64,000 nt of DNA from Cantharellus purpuraceus (Eukaryota; Basidiomycota; Agaricomycetes; Cantharellales; Hydnaceae): the NCBI GenBank assembly GCA_025174535.1, contig JALBUN010000049.1, positions 1,984,001-2,048,000 of the forward strand, given 5' to 3'. Made by a program: the position numbers and the translations under genes. The notes under the pieces were generated by a model. The model was not told the DNA's origin. It made no database searches and was given only the letters and a program-made list of their open reading frames with translations. Numbering within the stretch: the stretch's first letter is position 1; each line of letters starts with the position of its first letter. Positions 32,047 through 43,240 of this stretch are shown here, one piece after another.

Positions 32047-33499
32047 TGTTTTGGAACCCACAAAATTATGGTGTTAAGGCAAACTCTAAATCACCACAAT
32101 TCCGTGAATGAACAGCTGAGAAGAATATCAAATCCTACTGCAGCACAACTCCAGAAACGATTTTATGTTTGTACTTTGGTTACAATCCCTTGTAATGGTC
32201 AATGCAGACGATACGCAGGAAGGTAATACATTTCTTAGCAGTAGGGAATGAATATGACTTCCAGAGTCTAGAGTTCATGGACGCTTAGGGGTCCAGATAT
32301 TCCAAAAAGAGGGGAATGCACTTAGAGGCTAGAGGAAGTAGGTGGATGAATCTGACCATCCAACCAGTGACACTCTGAAGCGGGTAACAGCAATGTGTGA
32401 AGTAGTCTAGCAACTGCTTCACACGAGTTCAAGATCCTAATGCTCTGCAAAGGCAGTACACACTAGTAACTTAAACAAGAGCACTAATGGCAGGACTATT
32501 GACAGACAATCTCACCCTGTAGATTTGTAGTCACGCGAGGTAGATACTACACTCACACCCAAAGCAGGACAATCACTACTTTGAGTGCAATTGAATACAG
32601 TTACACAACTGTAAGTGACCCTTGAACTGGACAATCAACAGTTACTGAGATATAGAGGATGACACTGTATGTCACTCTAGTCACACTGATGTGCAAATGA
32701 TGGGGTAGAAATGGTTATTTATTCAGAGGCAGAATGGGCTCCTTTTATATTGTATTTACAGGGGCTGACTAATACTACTGGAAACTTCTACCTATTAATA
32801 GATGGAAACTACTGGAAGCTAGTGGAATATGTGAGAAGGGGGTGGAAGTTTCCTAGCCAATGAGCTGCTTGGATTTGCTCTCACTCATGGCATGAGTCAT
32901 GGATGGAGTCATAGTGTGACTCAGAGCAGGAGTCATAGTATGAGTAATCACAGGAGTCATGGTATGAGTCATGGAAGGAGTCATTGCATGAGTCATGGAA
33001 GGAGTCATTGCATGAGTCACCATTACTCAAATAACTCGGTCAATACTTCGTTTCCTCAGCTGATCAGCACAGCTATGGGTAGGCACAGCTTCTATTGAAC
33101 TCTCCACTGAAAGTGGAGTCAGGAGGTGCAGTGGTTGTGAAGATATTGAGCATTTACTGGCAGTGGTGACCAGATTGAGTCAGAGATTGAAATGAGTCAT
33201 GTGATTGAAAATGAGTCAGTTGTCTGGGTGACTCCAGCTGACTTTAAAGCTGCTGACATCTGCAAAGGTTTGTGGGTCCATGTGGGTCCCAAAACTTCTC
33301 CCAGCAGAACAATAAGTTTGTAGACTCATTTCTGCATGGAAAATTCCTGAAAAAAATATGAAAAAATAGAGAATATTTGAATGACCCTGAATCAAGAGAA
33401 AGCAGCACATATATGCTGATATTTTGAGGCCATGAAGCAGAATTGTACAGTTTTGGGATTTTTAACAAGATCTTTTAAGGGAAAACCAGTTCCCATACA
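32047..33499 (-). mobile_element. solo LTR X3 (1453 bp), full length
   Basis: Runs TGTTTTGGAACCC...GTTCCCATACA, flanked by GTCGG (32042-32046) and GTCAG (33500-33504), a target duplication with one mismatch. TG...CA ends, a TATA box on the - strand (AATATAAAAGGAG, about 32755) and a downstream poly(A)-like signal mark it as an LTR. No internal coding region is linked to it in this window. Confidence 0.82.
32893..33218 (-). promoter_or_regulatory. array of eight TGA(C/G)TCA sites in LTR X3 U3
   Basis: Perfect 7-mers at 32893, 32917, 32965, 32989, 33013, 33176, 33193 and 33212. Five are in a 24-bp-spaced minisatellite. They lie about 140-470 bp upstream of the TATA box of X3, where an enhancer is expected. 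This is the consensus of Gcn4/AP-1-type bZIP factors. Confidence 0.6.
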
Positions 33500-33935
33500 G
33501 TCAGAGGTTGGGTCAGAGGTTGGGTTGGAGTCGGAGAGGGAGTCGGGGTATGTCGTGGGGGTCAGAATGGACTTGGCTCAGCTTATGTGCTGCACCCTCA
33601 CTAATACCAGTGTCTGAGATTTCAGAGACGGAGTATGACTTAGATAGTTAGGATCAGACTTAGGAACTAGGTGTGATTCAATATTTGAACTGGGGAATGA
33701 AGTCCCCAGTCAGGCAACTTAAATATGTCTGGGTCCAATGGGGACAGATGTCTGGGTTACTATGGTGATGGTGATGCATCAATTGGAACTGGAGATGGAT
33801 GGGCAAGATTCAGTGGTGACAATTGGACAGATAAATGGAGGTGTGATGGTTTCCAAATGGAGTATAGATTTCATATGTGTGGGGATCTGAGTGGCTCAGA
33901 CAGGGATCTGGGCATTAATGAATATAGTCATAACA

Positions 33936-34599
33936 TGTAGCATGGCTGCTTCTTCTAGGAGTTTAGTGATAGCTATGAGTTGTACTGCACCTTCTTTCCC
34001 TATATTGTAGCAGTTCACTCTTTTGAAGTCACCAAATGAATGAAGGGCCACTGCTAGGGCTCATATATTAGTTTTGTTACCTTCATTGATTCCTCTTTGA
34101 GCCAATATTGAAACTGGGTCTCCAGGGTCTGTTGCTGGGGAGGGTGATCTTCTTGGGCAAGTGGAAGAAGGTGCTTCTAGCATGGGTTGAAGTGTTTGGT
34201 GACTTTGTGACTGTGGTAAGGTGGGTAAGGGTGGAGGATGAGGTTGTGGGGATGTCATAGAGTAGTCTGGGTGTTTTCATGTTGGACATATTCTGTGTTA
34301 CTAGGAGCTGCTGTGTTCTTTTCCTGTGGGTCTTTTTGCTGTGAGCCGAGCAAATTGACCATGGGAAAGTTGAGGTTGGTTGTGGTAAGAGGACAGGCAC
34401 GCTCAATATCAACAGTACATGTAGATCACCATTATGCCCCGTGATCATGCTCGGGAATGCTGTCAGAAGGCGACAGGATTATGGACTGGTTCCTACCTGT
34501 TCATGCTGATTCAACCACACGGATGGGTGCAAGCATGATCGAACTTTAATAGTATGTGCATCAATATAGAAGTACCACAATCATATCAAGTGGTTTTGG
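33936..34599 (-). other. degenerate coding-like sequence next to gypsy LTR
   Basis: On the - strand a Pro/Ser-rich frame (34258-34061, MTSPQPHPPPLPTLPQSQ) continues past one TGA stop into FGDFKRVNCYNIGKEGAVQL and ITKLLEEAAML before meeting the LTR at 33935. The family is unknown; it looks like an older repeat or gene interrupted by the gypsy insertion. Confidence 0.35.
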
Positions 34600-35190
34600 A
34601 TGCAATCCCTTGATCCTGTCGCTGATCCCACCAGGAAACAATTTAATATTTTTGAGTGAGAGCATTACCTGAAAGTGGAGTACACCAGTGTCGCGGCTAC
34701 TAACTGCCAGTCACATCTGTTTGTATCTACATCAACGACAAGTTCTGCAGCTAACGGTAGTGTTGATTAAGAGAAGGACGATGGAGTTGACTGGAAAGGA
34801 TGAGACCCTTCTTACAGCAATCACGCTTCTACATGAAGATCATCACCACATTTGAACAGTGTATAGGCGGTTGTCAATAAGACTCATCACGGTTTCTGAC
34901 TCCCAATTAATAGCAGCTCACTTCACGTACGTCTCCGATGATATGCCAGCTTGTGTGGGAAGCGCGTCTCACGTTGATGAGTCGAATCGTCAACACCCGC
35001 TACATCCGCATCGTTGTGCGCGACAGCAACCGAGATTGAGTTGCCACACGTAACGTGCTGAATCTTCGCCAAGGCTCCACCGTCCCCATCCACAAGCACA
35101 GTTTGCAGCTGCTTAGGAGCCCGTCGCTCGTCCATCATATCTGTGCAACCTGGGAACGCCCATCCACCAGGCCAGACATGACGTTCAGTG
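34600..35190 (+). pseudogene. decayed inverted copy of the gene at 40820-41345
   Basis: Matches the reverse complement of 41475-40850 in blocks: GATCCTGTCGCTGATCCCA, GGAAAGGATGAGACCCTTCT, then CATATCT and ACCTGGGAACGCCC. The frame is lost: it opens as GKDETLLTAITLLHEDHHH, then a stop, then HFTYVSDD, and a second frame VNTRYIRIVVRDSNRD is followed by TGA where the homologue has Arg. A pseudogene of unknown family. Confidence 0.55.
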
Positions 35191-35678
35191 GATAAAACTC
35201 GACGGGGCGCTCGTGCCGGGAATTCTATCCAAGCGATCTAGGATGACGAGTCGTATATATTTCTCAATGCGGGATGGGACCTGGCAGCTATGGCGGACAA
35301 CTATGGCGGACAGCTATGGGAAGGTGTTGCTGGATATCGTTGGAGGGGGATGGGGGTCGGAAGGGGGTCAGAGGCTCTGGAGCGGCTGGCATTGGCGTCA
35401 GTGGTGGCACGGCGATGATGAAAATTGATTGTGCAGATTGGGGTCGGCGGGGCATTGGATACTGTGGCGAGACAATGTGAAGGAGCATTGAGGTTATATT
35501 GCACGTGTCTACTTGCATTGATATCGATTTTGTCATGACCTGATTATGATTTCTCCAGCCTCAATAACAGGGGACCATCGGCCACTTTACCCGAGTTTAC
35601 AGAGCATATGATGAAAGAACTGGTGAGGCATCAGTCAGGCTGTTCATACTCAGTATCAGTGTGAGCAGATCTAGTGCA
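35191..35678. other. intergenic, 3' of DUF6535 gene
   Basis: About 490 bp. Short frames on both strands are Trp/Gly- or Pro-rich low complexity. No gene called. Confidence 0.45.
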
Positions 35679-38600
35679 TTAGACAATTCTCCGGGAAGCA
35701 TCCAGCAATTCGTATATTTGCGTACGTAGAACTGGGAGGACCTCCTTCCAGAACAGGTCGTCTTGTATGCATTGGGTACCATCCTGTTCATGTTGTGGAT
35801 CCTCTTCGTCAAGTTTACGGCACACCTTTTCGACCAGCTCTATTAGATGGTTTGTTGTCTCACTCTCGCCCCATCGTCTCCTTGCATATTCAACAAGTGA
35901 CGGAAGAGCTGCGCGGCACTCCTCAGTAGATATCTGCCATATCTCGGCCCCACATTTCTCTCCAAAGCCATCAAGGTCGAACATGTAGCCCCAGGCTCGC
36001 AGAACAAGAGGCCAAATCGAATCTGCCTGGACTGCTGTAAACAACGGGTGGTCTTCGCCCGCTGCATCAATGATCGCTAAAATGTGAGCCAAGGGTACAG
36101 CATATTGGTTGAATGGATCGTCTCCCTTGGAAAACAGTATTTTTGCGATCACGAGACAGTTGTCGAAATGGCCGTTCTGCTGGAGTTGAGGATGCCAAGT
36201 GGGCTCCTGGAAAAGGGCACAAAGTAGCCTGAGGTAGGGAAATTCACGGACCCATGATAGATGTGTGAATGCGTCCTCGTTGGTGGGTGTTTGTGGAGCA
36301 ATTAGGAGGACCGCTGAAGCCAGTGCTTGTGAGAACTGTTCTCGGAGTGATCCATCGTCTCGACCCATTGAAGCCACTGTGTACCGAATGACACAAGCCG
36401 CACGCAGGGCTGCATCACCGGTACTTTCCTTGCCCAACACCTGCGTCAGCGTGCCAACGTAGCGACGCTTGCGGTCCGGGGTACTCGGCGATCCACGCAA
36501 CTTGCCCAACAGTAGAAACGTGTCTCCGATTGCCCGATCATCGGTGCCCTGACACATGCGTAGATGGTGATCCACCAGGAGGTCAAACTGCTCCTGGGTG
36601 CAGAGCTGACTTTTATCCCTGAGCAGGGATATATTAAGCATATGAATGAGACTGGCGACACTCTTGGATCGGACTTGATCATCGCCCAGTGTGCCTGAAT
36701 AATCCTCGATTAAATAACAACAGAATTTGAGAGCCCGCTTGAAGACGCGACGATCGCTGAAACCGAGGTGATTTGTGTCAAAGTATGCAAGGAGTGGGTG
36801 AATCAGCCTCAGTGCATTCTCATGCCGTCTACGATCTTGAATCTCATTGAGAAGCACAGCTAGCATGCAACTCATGGCTGCTTGTTGAAGTGTTTTCATG
36901 GCTTGACTGCAAACACGTAAAGTCAACCGCTCATGCAAATGTATTATCACAAGTGTCTATCTTCTTACCTCTTGTCAAGCCTCGCCAATTCCCCTCGATC
37001 GATTCCAATGCCAACTAGCATGCCTGCTAGCAATACACAGTCCGCTACCAGACGGCGGGGAGAGAGGGGCGACTTGGAGTCAAGGCAGATGCCGATGAAT
37101 TTGATCACAAACGTGTCAAATTCCGGGTCATTGTTATTGTGCAGACGGTATGCGAACATATGTGCCATCCACATCCGGTCTGATAAAGGGAGGCGTGCCA
37201 TATCCAGATGGTCGGGTGAATTGTCTACGGCAGAGGAAATGACCAAAAAGCCTGGATCATCTGGGTCCATGTAACACAGAGTGAAATCACCTGGTAAGAC
37301 TACGCCCCCGCTTCTGTATATATCAAATGAATTTCGCATATCTCGTTCAACGCAAATTCGCCACATTGCTTTCAGGCATTCCACTGCGCCTGCTTGTGCG
37401 AGAGGAAGAATCTGATTGTTAGAATCAAAGCACACATAGAAGCCGCTTTTCAATCGGTCCACAAGTGTGCCAGTCACCGCCACCTTCGCTGGCCACTCAA
37501 TCTCCGGTACCATTCCGGCTGCAGCAGCGATAATCTCTGTGTCCGTAGTCGTCTCGAGGACCCACTGGACAGCGTGGGGCGGCACAGCATCTACTGGTGA
37601 AAACTCGGCATATGATCCCAGAACGCTAAGATCAAACTGATTGGAAGACAACGTGTGTTCTCCCGTAGCTCCTAACTGCTCCAACCCTAGAGCCGCCTCT
37701 GGGTCAGCGGGCGACAGGGGGGCTTGCCTGCAGGTGGAAAGTATAGGGGAGGGACGCGGGGAAAGGCGTACAATCCATTCCGAGATCAGTTTCTTTGCAG
37801 TGGAAAAGGCGTGCTTCGAGAACTTTTGAAGGTGATTTAGCATGCCATCCCATGTTTCTGCAACCGACGTTCGAAAGGGAGTCGTGAATATAAATACACG
37901 CCGAAGTACCGTTGACACTGGCGTCTGGAATGGACAGTCGGGAGATTTCAACGACGACACCACGGTGAAGAAGTAGAATATAAATCCAAACGCCGTTGTC
38001 GCCATAATCACAGTTGCAACCGTATGTTGCAAAGTCCAGATATTGGCAGCGAGAGCAATCCCAAAGAAGAGGAGTGACATCTGGAGTAGGATCGGAAGAG
38101 TGGCGATGATCGTGTTGAAATGCCATGTTGCCAGTGCATCCAGCTTCTTCTGCCTACGCTGGCAGCGTTCATGCAGGGCGCCTTGACCGAAACGCATTGT
38201 TTTGAAGTGTCCCAGCCACTGTTTCCCTAGCACTGCACCGAATGCAGCCAATAGACTGCTAGAGAGACTCGTGTACGCCAGCGTCTGGATCCAAATAGTC
38301 ATAGAACTAGGTCCATTCCAGATGGGAAGGGATGCCTGTTGAGCAGGAAACATAGAACCATTGATTGTGTTGATTAGTGTCATTAGGAGGGCGTTGGTGG
38401 TGTCACTGGGAACCGGACTGAGACTCGATTGCATGTTGACGATGAAAGTCGAGCTGACGGCCGAGAATAGACCGGCCTATGTGACGTGTTTGAATTAAGC
38501 TCAGGTCAACGTGCGGAACACATACGAATATAAGCAGTACATCCAGGTCACCGCTGTGTCTCTCGATCAGCTCGTCATCGTGCTGTCTGGCCACCCGTTC

Positions 38601-39243
38601 ATATGTAGACCAAAAACGGGAGGGGGCATCTTTTCTGGTGCGTTCAAACATATCCGATTCGTACATGGTGTCGAGAATGTCTTGGAGGATAGTCTCAGAT
38701 CTGGTCGCAAAGCGTCAGCACGCAGTTAGATAAGGAATCGTACACTCACTTGGTTGTTGGTTTTTCGGCTACGATCAGCTCGACATGATTGGCCCCAGGT
38801 TCCTGTATCGTTGATGTCGTTGGGACGCCAGCTTCGGGGGGATCCAGATGTTGCAATGGAGGTTGTGGTTTGTGCGTGGTGTCTGTCACCCCTTGTAAGC
38901 TTGCTTCTGTCCTAGTGGCAGGCCATCCTTTTCACATGTTAGATCAAGAAGTGCGCACTCATTGAGCCGCCTCATTGTACTCACCGTTGTATGACATATC
39001 GACAGTCTCATCCTGATTCCGATGAGCTAGAGGACGCCCTGTGTGCCCTGTGTGCCCTGGTGGCGGAGTGTGTGATTCGTGGCCAGTATCGGTTGCATCG
39101 CAAAGGGTGGCCCCTGGCCTGAGTGCATGCCGTCAGCATCCATTTAACATGTTAGATCAGGAGGTGCGCACTCACCGAGTCGACGGTTGGTTAGACTCTG
39201 CAGAGACCGGTGGATCACTTGCTTGCACGGTGGGGTCAGACAT
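35679..39243 (-). CDS. DUF6535-domain membrane protein, 6 exons (1096 aa)
   Basis: Of unknown function; DUF6535 proteins are numerous in agaricomycetes. Exons 39243-39176, 39118-38985, 38927-38750, 38700-38526, 38476-36969 and 36906-35679 join in frame with GT-AG introns of about 50-60 nt, giving 1097 codons. The N-terminal 120 residues are Pro/Thr-rich and probably disordered. The DUF6535 domain follows: MFERTRKDAPSRFWSTYERV, ERHSGDLDVLLIFAGLFSAV, then TM helices (LAYTSLSSSLLAAFGAVLGK, ATLPILLQMSLLFFGIALAA, MATTAFGFIFYFFTVVSSL) with the family WL.H..R. block (KQWLGHFKTMRFGQGALHER). The C-terminal 700 residues are helical and repeat-like (armadillo/HEAT-type by eye). Frame intact. It sits between two transposon nests and between inverted copies of an unknown gene. 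Confidence 0.85.
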
Positions 39244-40819
39244 GGTGGAAGGAAATGTGTTGGTTATTGGTAGGAGGCACTGATTAACGCCTAACTCCCA
39301 GACCCCGTATTCTGCTTCTTGAGATGTCATCGCCCTTCGCTCCCGCAACTGGCGCTAGATCACTGGTTAACGTGACAGCGCGTCAGTCACATCTAACATC
39401 ACGTGCACGTACAGAGTTCTAACCGGCCTAGAAGTGATTGATAGTGTTCGTGGACCTATACATGGCAGGTGAGTCGGAGGCAGGTCTCTGGGTAGATCGT
39501 GATGAATACATACAGCTACTGTCTGCTGCCATGATCACCTCGAGCTCCACAGGCAAAGGCACGCTCCCTATTAACGCCTCCATAGGCCTACCGGAAACTT
39601 TCATGCGGCGAGGAAAGGTGTGTACAACGCCTCTATGATAGATTTAGTGGTTCCAGTCTCTGACAGGCGTGTGGGTACTGAGACGTTGCTGGGGGAAGTC
39701 TTGGGACGACAGGGATACCGTTACTCTGACATCATCCGCAGGGGGCTGAGAGAATGGTCAAAAACGTTACAGTCTTCCTCGCGTTCATTAGGACACCACG
39801 CAGACATGATGGTATTACCAGGTGATATGGTTGACGGCACTGTTTTCACGAGTCTCGCATGGGACTGCGGTGGATGGAGGTCACTTGAGTATTATTCTAC
39901 TCAGTCACTGCTTAATTATTACTGCATAACTAATTCATCCTAGGCTTAGTTTTCAAAGCACCGGAAGAATACCATGAAGACATAGTAAAGTGTCCCTTCT
40001 CTTATGAAAATTCCTGCACGATTATTTCACACACGAGAAACTTGCACATACACCTCGTCTGAAGCGAAGAACACAGCCAAGCCGATGTGAAAGCGGTAAA
40101 TCTGCATATTTAGAGGACACTATTCATAATCGGCATTGATATTGATGAAAAGGGGCCCCCATCAAATAATCGAGAGCCGAAGGCTTCAGCGAAACTTTCG
40201 CGTGACGCAATGCTCACTCTTCTGCGAAAAACACTTGTGGACGAAGCACGTCGCAAGGCTGAAAAATTAGTCCACCAAGGGATGGAGTTGAGGTGGACGA
40301 GTGTGAAAGGATTGAGATAGAGTCGGTCAGTTGCTAGCATACCTGGTCCAATGAGTCCATATTGACTAGAGGATCACTTGGACGAATACATAGGAGGTTG
40401 GTCGGGGTGTTCGTCAGTCTATTCCCAGCATGAGGTAAGATGTGAACATGCCTGCTGGAGGGGTTTCCTGAAGGAAGATAGCCTCACCCACAGGCTGAAT
40501 ATCCCCACATAAGCGGTCCACTGGCCTCAAGCGCGACAGGATAACCTCTGCAGCAAGCGCGCGTATTTGCAACATCATGCCATTGAGAACCACAAGATCA
40601 ACATTTCCAACAACCTCAGATTCCATGTGTGGCAGCTTTCGTGACCGCTGCGATGGAGCACACTTGTTCTGCAAGAGCATTGGCGGCGCTTGACATGGAG
40701 CATTTTTATGACTCGCCAGGTTATTATACCCAGTCATAAAAATTGTCATCGAGATAGGACATTGCAGCCTCCCTAGCTGTGCCGAGCACGGGTATATCCT
40801 AATTCAACAAAGAAGCACG
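39244..40819. other. gene island spacer, no supported gene
   Basis: Holds the DUF6535 promoter and several frames of about 70-110 codons. The best is on the - strand, 40749-40414 (111 codons, LVVLNGMMLQIRALAAEVIL), with another at 40340-40110. Neither has recognisable relatives or clear splice partners, so I do not call them. Confidence 0.35.
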
Positions 40820-41345
40820 CTATTTCGACGAGGAAACGGGACGCTGCATAGCCAAGGCAGAAAATGAAGCATGTCTGGCCTGATGGAAGGGCGTTCCCAG
40901 GTTGCGGGCTAGATATGATGGACGAGCAACGGGCTCCTGGAGCAGCGGCACGCCCTGTGCACAGACGGGGATCATGAGGTCTTGGAGAAGGTTCAGCGTG
41001 TTACACGTGTCAAGTCGGTCTCGGCTGGTGTCGTGCACAACGATGTGGATGCAGCGGACGTTGAAGCTATCCGACTCATCAACGCGAGACGTGCTTCCTG
41101 CGAAAGCTGTCATTGGAGACATGCGCGAAGTGCTGTTGATTGAGAGTTAGACATCGCGATGAGACTTACTGCGACTGAGCATGCACAGCTACGTTGTTGT
41201 GATTACCTTTGTGTAGAAGCGTGATTATTGTCAGAAGGGTCTCATCCTTTCCTCCCGCATGGTCAACCCCTTCGTCCTTTTCTTCATCAACACCGCCAGT
41301 AGCTTCAGAAACACTCACCATGTTGTATCGGTGTTCGCTTGCCAT
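40820..41345 (-). CDS. hypothetical protein of a small local family
   Basis: Not recognised. Reading ATG 41345 (MASEHRYNMVSVSEATGG) through GGKDETLLTIITLLHKGNHN to a GTAAGT donor, then a 37-nt intron ending CAACAG, keeps one frame: SRVDESDSFNVRCIHIVVHD, NTLNLLQDLMIPVCAQGVPL, ARPSYLARNLGTPFHQARHA, stop at 40820. The total is about 160 residues. Coding status is supported by a decayed inverted copy at 34600-35190 and by a third block at 41935-41880 that repeats the NLGTPLHRIRE segment. The 37-nt intron is short for this genome, so the model is tentative. Confidence 0.4.
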
Positions 41346-41879
41346 GGATGTAGATACAAACGGATTTTACAGCCGGGACGCTATTATGTACTCCTACGTT
41401 TAAGTAATGCTCCTACTCAAAAAATACAATTATTTCCTACTGGGATCAGCGACATGCGACAGGATTAAGGCATCGCATTTAAGACTACATGACCGTGGCA
41501 CGGGTGACATACCTAGCTCAAGTTTGATGGTGTTCGGACGCGTCTGCATATCTTTGAATCAGCGCAAACAGGCAGGACGCAGTCCAAAATCCTTTCAACT
41601 TCGAGATTTTCAAACTTTCACTTGACAGAATTCCCGAGACGATCACGCAATGGTGATCTAGATGTCTGTGTTGCCTGCGTTGATATCAATTTAATTCACG
41701 CACGTCGTTCAGGCTGCCTTGGGATGTCTGTGCGGTCTGCGTCTGCATTGTCATCATCCGGTGCACTGCTTTCTTTTGTTGGGTAAGAGGTCTTGTCGTT
41801 ACTAGATTTGGTTTGGGAAGCGCATGTGGTCATCATGGTCCTATTGGAGGAATACGGTCCCGGCGTGAGCGTCACATCG

Positions 41880-41940
41880 ATTTGTGCCTGTTCTCTGATC
41901 CGGTGGAGGGGCGTTCCCAGGTTGCGGGGCTGCAATAAGG
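41880..41940 (-). pseudogene. third partial copy of the local family
   Basis: On the - strand CAACCTGGGAACGCCC and its context encode QPRNLGTPLHRIREQA, like ARNLGTPFHQARHA at about 40890. It is preceded by a tract ending TTATTGCAG that could be a splice acceptor. Only this block is recognisable; it could be the last exon of a diverged paralogue. Confidence 0.35.
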
Positions 41941-41945
41941 TGTTG

Positions 41946-43004
41946 CCATGAAGCCGACGAGGTAGAGTGCCCGAACCAATGTGGGGACATTGAGTTGAAA
42001 AAGAGATACAGGTTACGTTAGCTATTTACATTAGCAGGCACGTAGTGTTGAGGGGTGGTTTTCACGAGCGTTGGCACAACTTGGCAGTGAGTCTGTTCCT
42101 GCTCCTCTATTGGGAAAGCACTTTGTTTGTGTATAGACATGCCTACTGCAATGTCAAATTGTACACAAAAGTGATGAACTACAAGCCATCAGTAGATAGT
42201 TGATATTCTAATCATCAGGAGAACAGGCATCGCCAAACCCCTGGGTCAATCTGGTGTCCAGTAATCTAGCACAATATACATAGGTCTCTGCGATCATGAA
42301 TGTCAAGGCAGACATGGGAAATTCAGCGTCAGAGTAATCAAATAAGAGCATGAACCCATATCTTATGAATTTCAGGAGAGGATGGTGTCCCAGCAATGCC
42401 AGCGCTTGGGTCTCACATGGCAACTGCATAGGAGCCATGCTCTGGCAGGCCCTTACCAATGCCTGCCGAGCCTTACTCAAGCCTGGTCTTGATGTTCATT
42501 TGTCCATAGCTGTAGATGGATGGGCAAGTCTCAGCCCCATACTTTGGTAATCTCATGGCATACACTCAGGCAGGCAAAGGCTCAGATAGGGGCTGGAGTT
42601 CAGCAGAAGGGGTGTGAATTAAATACTAATACTATCAATGGAATGTTACTAATTGCTTGAAGGATATGGATGCAAAGAGGGATAGATATATAAACTTCAG
42701 TCATGTGGGGTGCAATCAACTGAAGTATCCAACAGGACAATATTAAACTTGTATACTACCAAGTCAGGTGGGCAAAATGAAATAAGGATTGCCATACTTG
42801 ACCACTATGTGTATGTATTTGTGGCTGTTGAACTTTGTGATACCTCAACTATGCTTCTGTGTTCATTGGCCTCAATACTCCAACATTGCTTACCTGGAGA
42901 TCAGCAGAAGGGATGTGAACTCCAGTAAGAACCAAAAGAAAATTTTAGTATCACCCCCAAACTGTGCACCCACATGAGTCCATGTTGAGGGTGAATTGCT
43001 CCAT
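41946..43004. other. unassigned region left of copia-1
   Basis: About 1 kb with no supported gene. Its right part is probably LTR of the older copia-2 element, because the copia-1 target duplication (AGCTG/AGTTG) places copia-1 inside sequence that resumes at 48958. An imperfect pair of CAGCAGAAGGG blocks (42599, 42903) suggests internal duplication. Confidence 0.35.
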
Positions 43005-43009
43005 AGCTG

Positions 43010-43192
43010 TGTTGGAAGAGTAGATGTGGCAGTGTGACAAACACAAGAGCATCTCTTTTTGTTCTCTTTCTTTGACTCTCTATTGTTCTCAAAGATCTAT
43101 ATAGTAGCTAGTTTTTGCATCTCCTCTTTCTCAGTGGTTTGACATGATTGTGCAAATGCTGAGTTATTTGTACAGTTGCATTAAATTTTACA
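43010..43192 (+). repeat. copia-1 5' LTR (183 bp)
   Basis: TGTTGGAAGAGTAGATGTGG at the start, TTAAATTTTACA at the end. It lacks a stretch of about 55 bp that the 3' LTR has (CATGTCACATATTC...), and a 100-bp internal duplication present in the 3' LTR. Confidence 0.85.
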
Positions 43193-43240
43193 GGTTATTG
43201 GGCTCCCTGCTCCCTACTCCAATCAACATATCCTGCTCAG

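Larger units (their letters stand above)
32007..33935 (-). repeat. gypsy 5' LTR, split by solo LTR X3
   Basis: Left part 32007-32046 and right part 33500-33935 match the LTR at 20507-21035 (TGTTATGCACTAGGTCT at the left, GAATATAGTCATAACA at the right). Without the insert it is about 476 bp. It is followed on the - strand by the gag fragment, as expected for a 5' LTR. Its outer flank (TGTAG) differs from the flank of the 3' LTR (AGATG), so the two LTRs may stem from different insertions. Confidence 0.8.

Noticed and set aside
32892..33098. Frame coding MSHGWSHSVTQSRSHSMSN-like Ser/His repeats
   Set aside because: By-product of the TGAGTCAT minisatellite in LTR X3; its inverse in X1 is broken.
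20507..33935. Treating both LTRs as ends of one intact gypsy element
   Set aside because: The flanks differ (AGATG against TGTAG) and the interior has two pol copies; at least two gypsy insertions or a recombination are involved.
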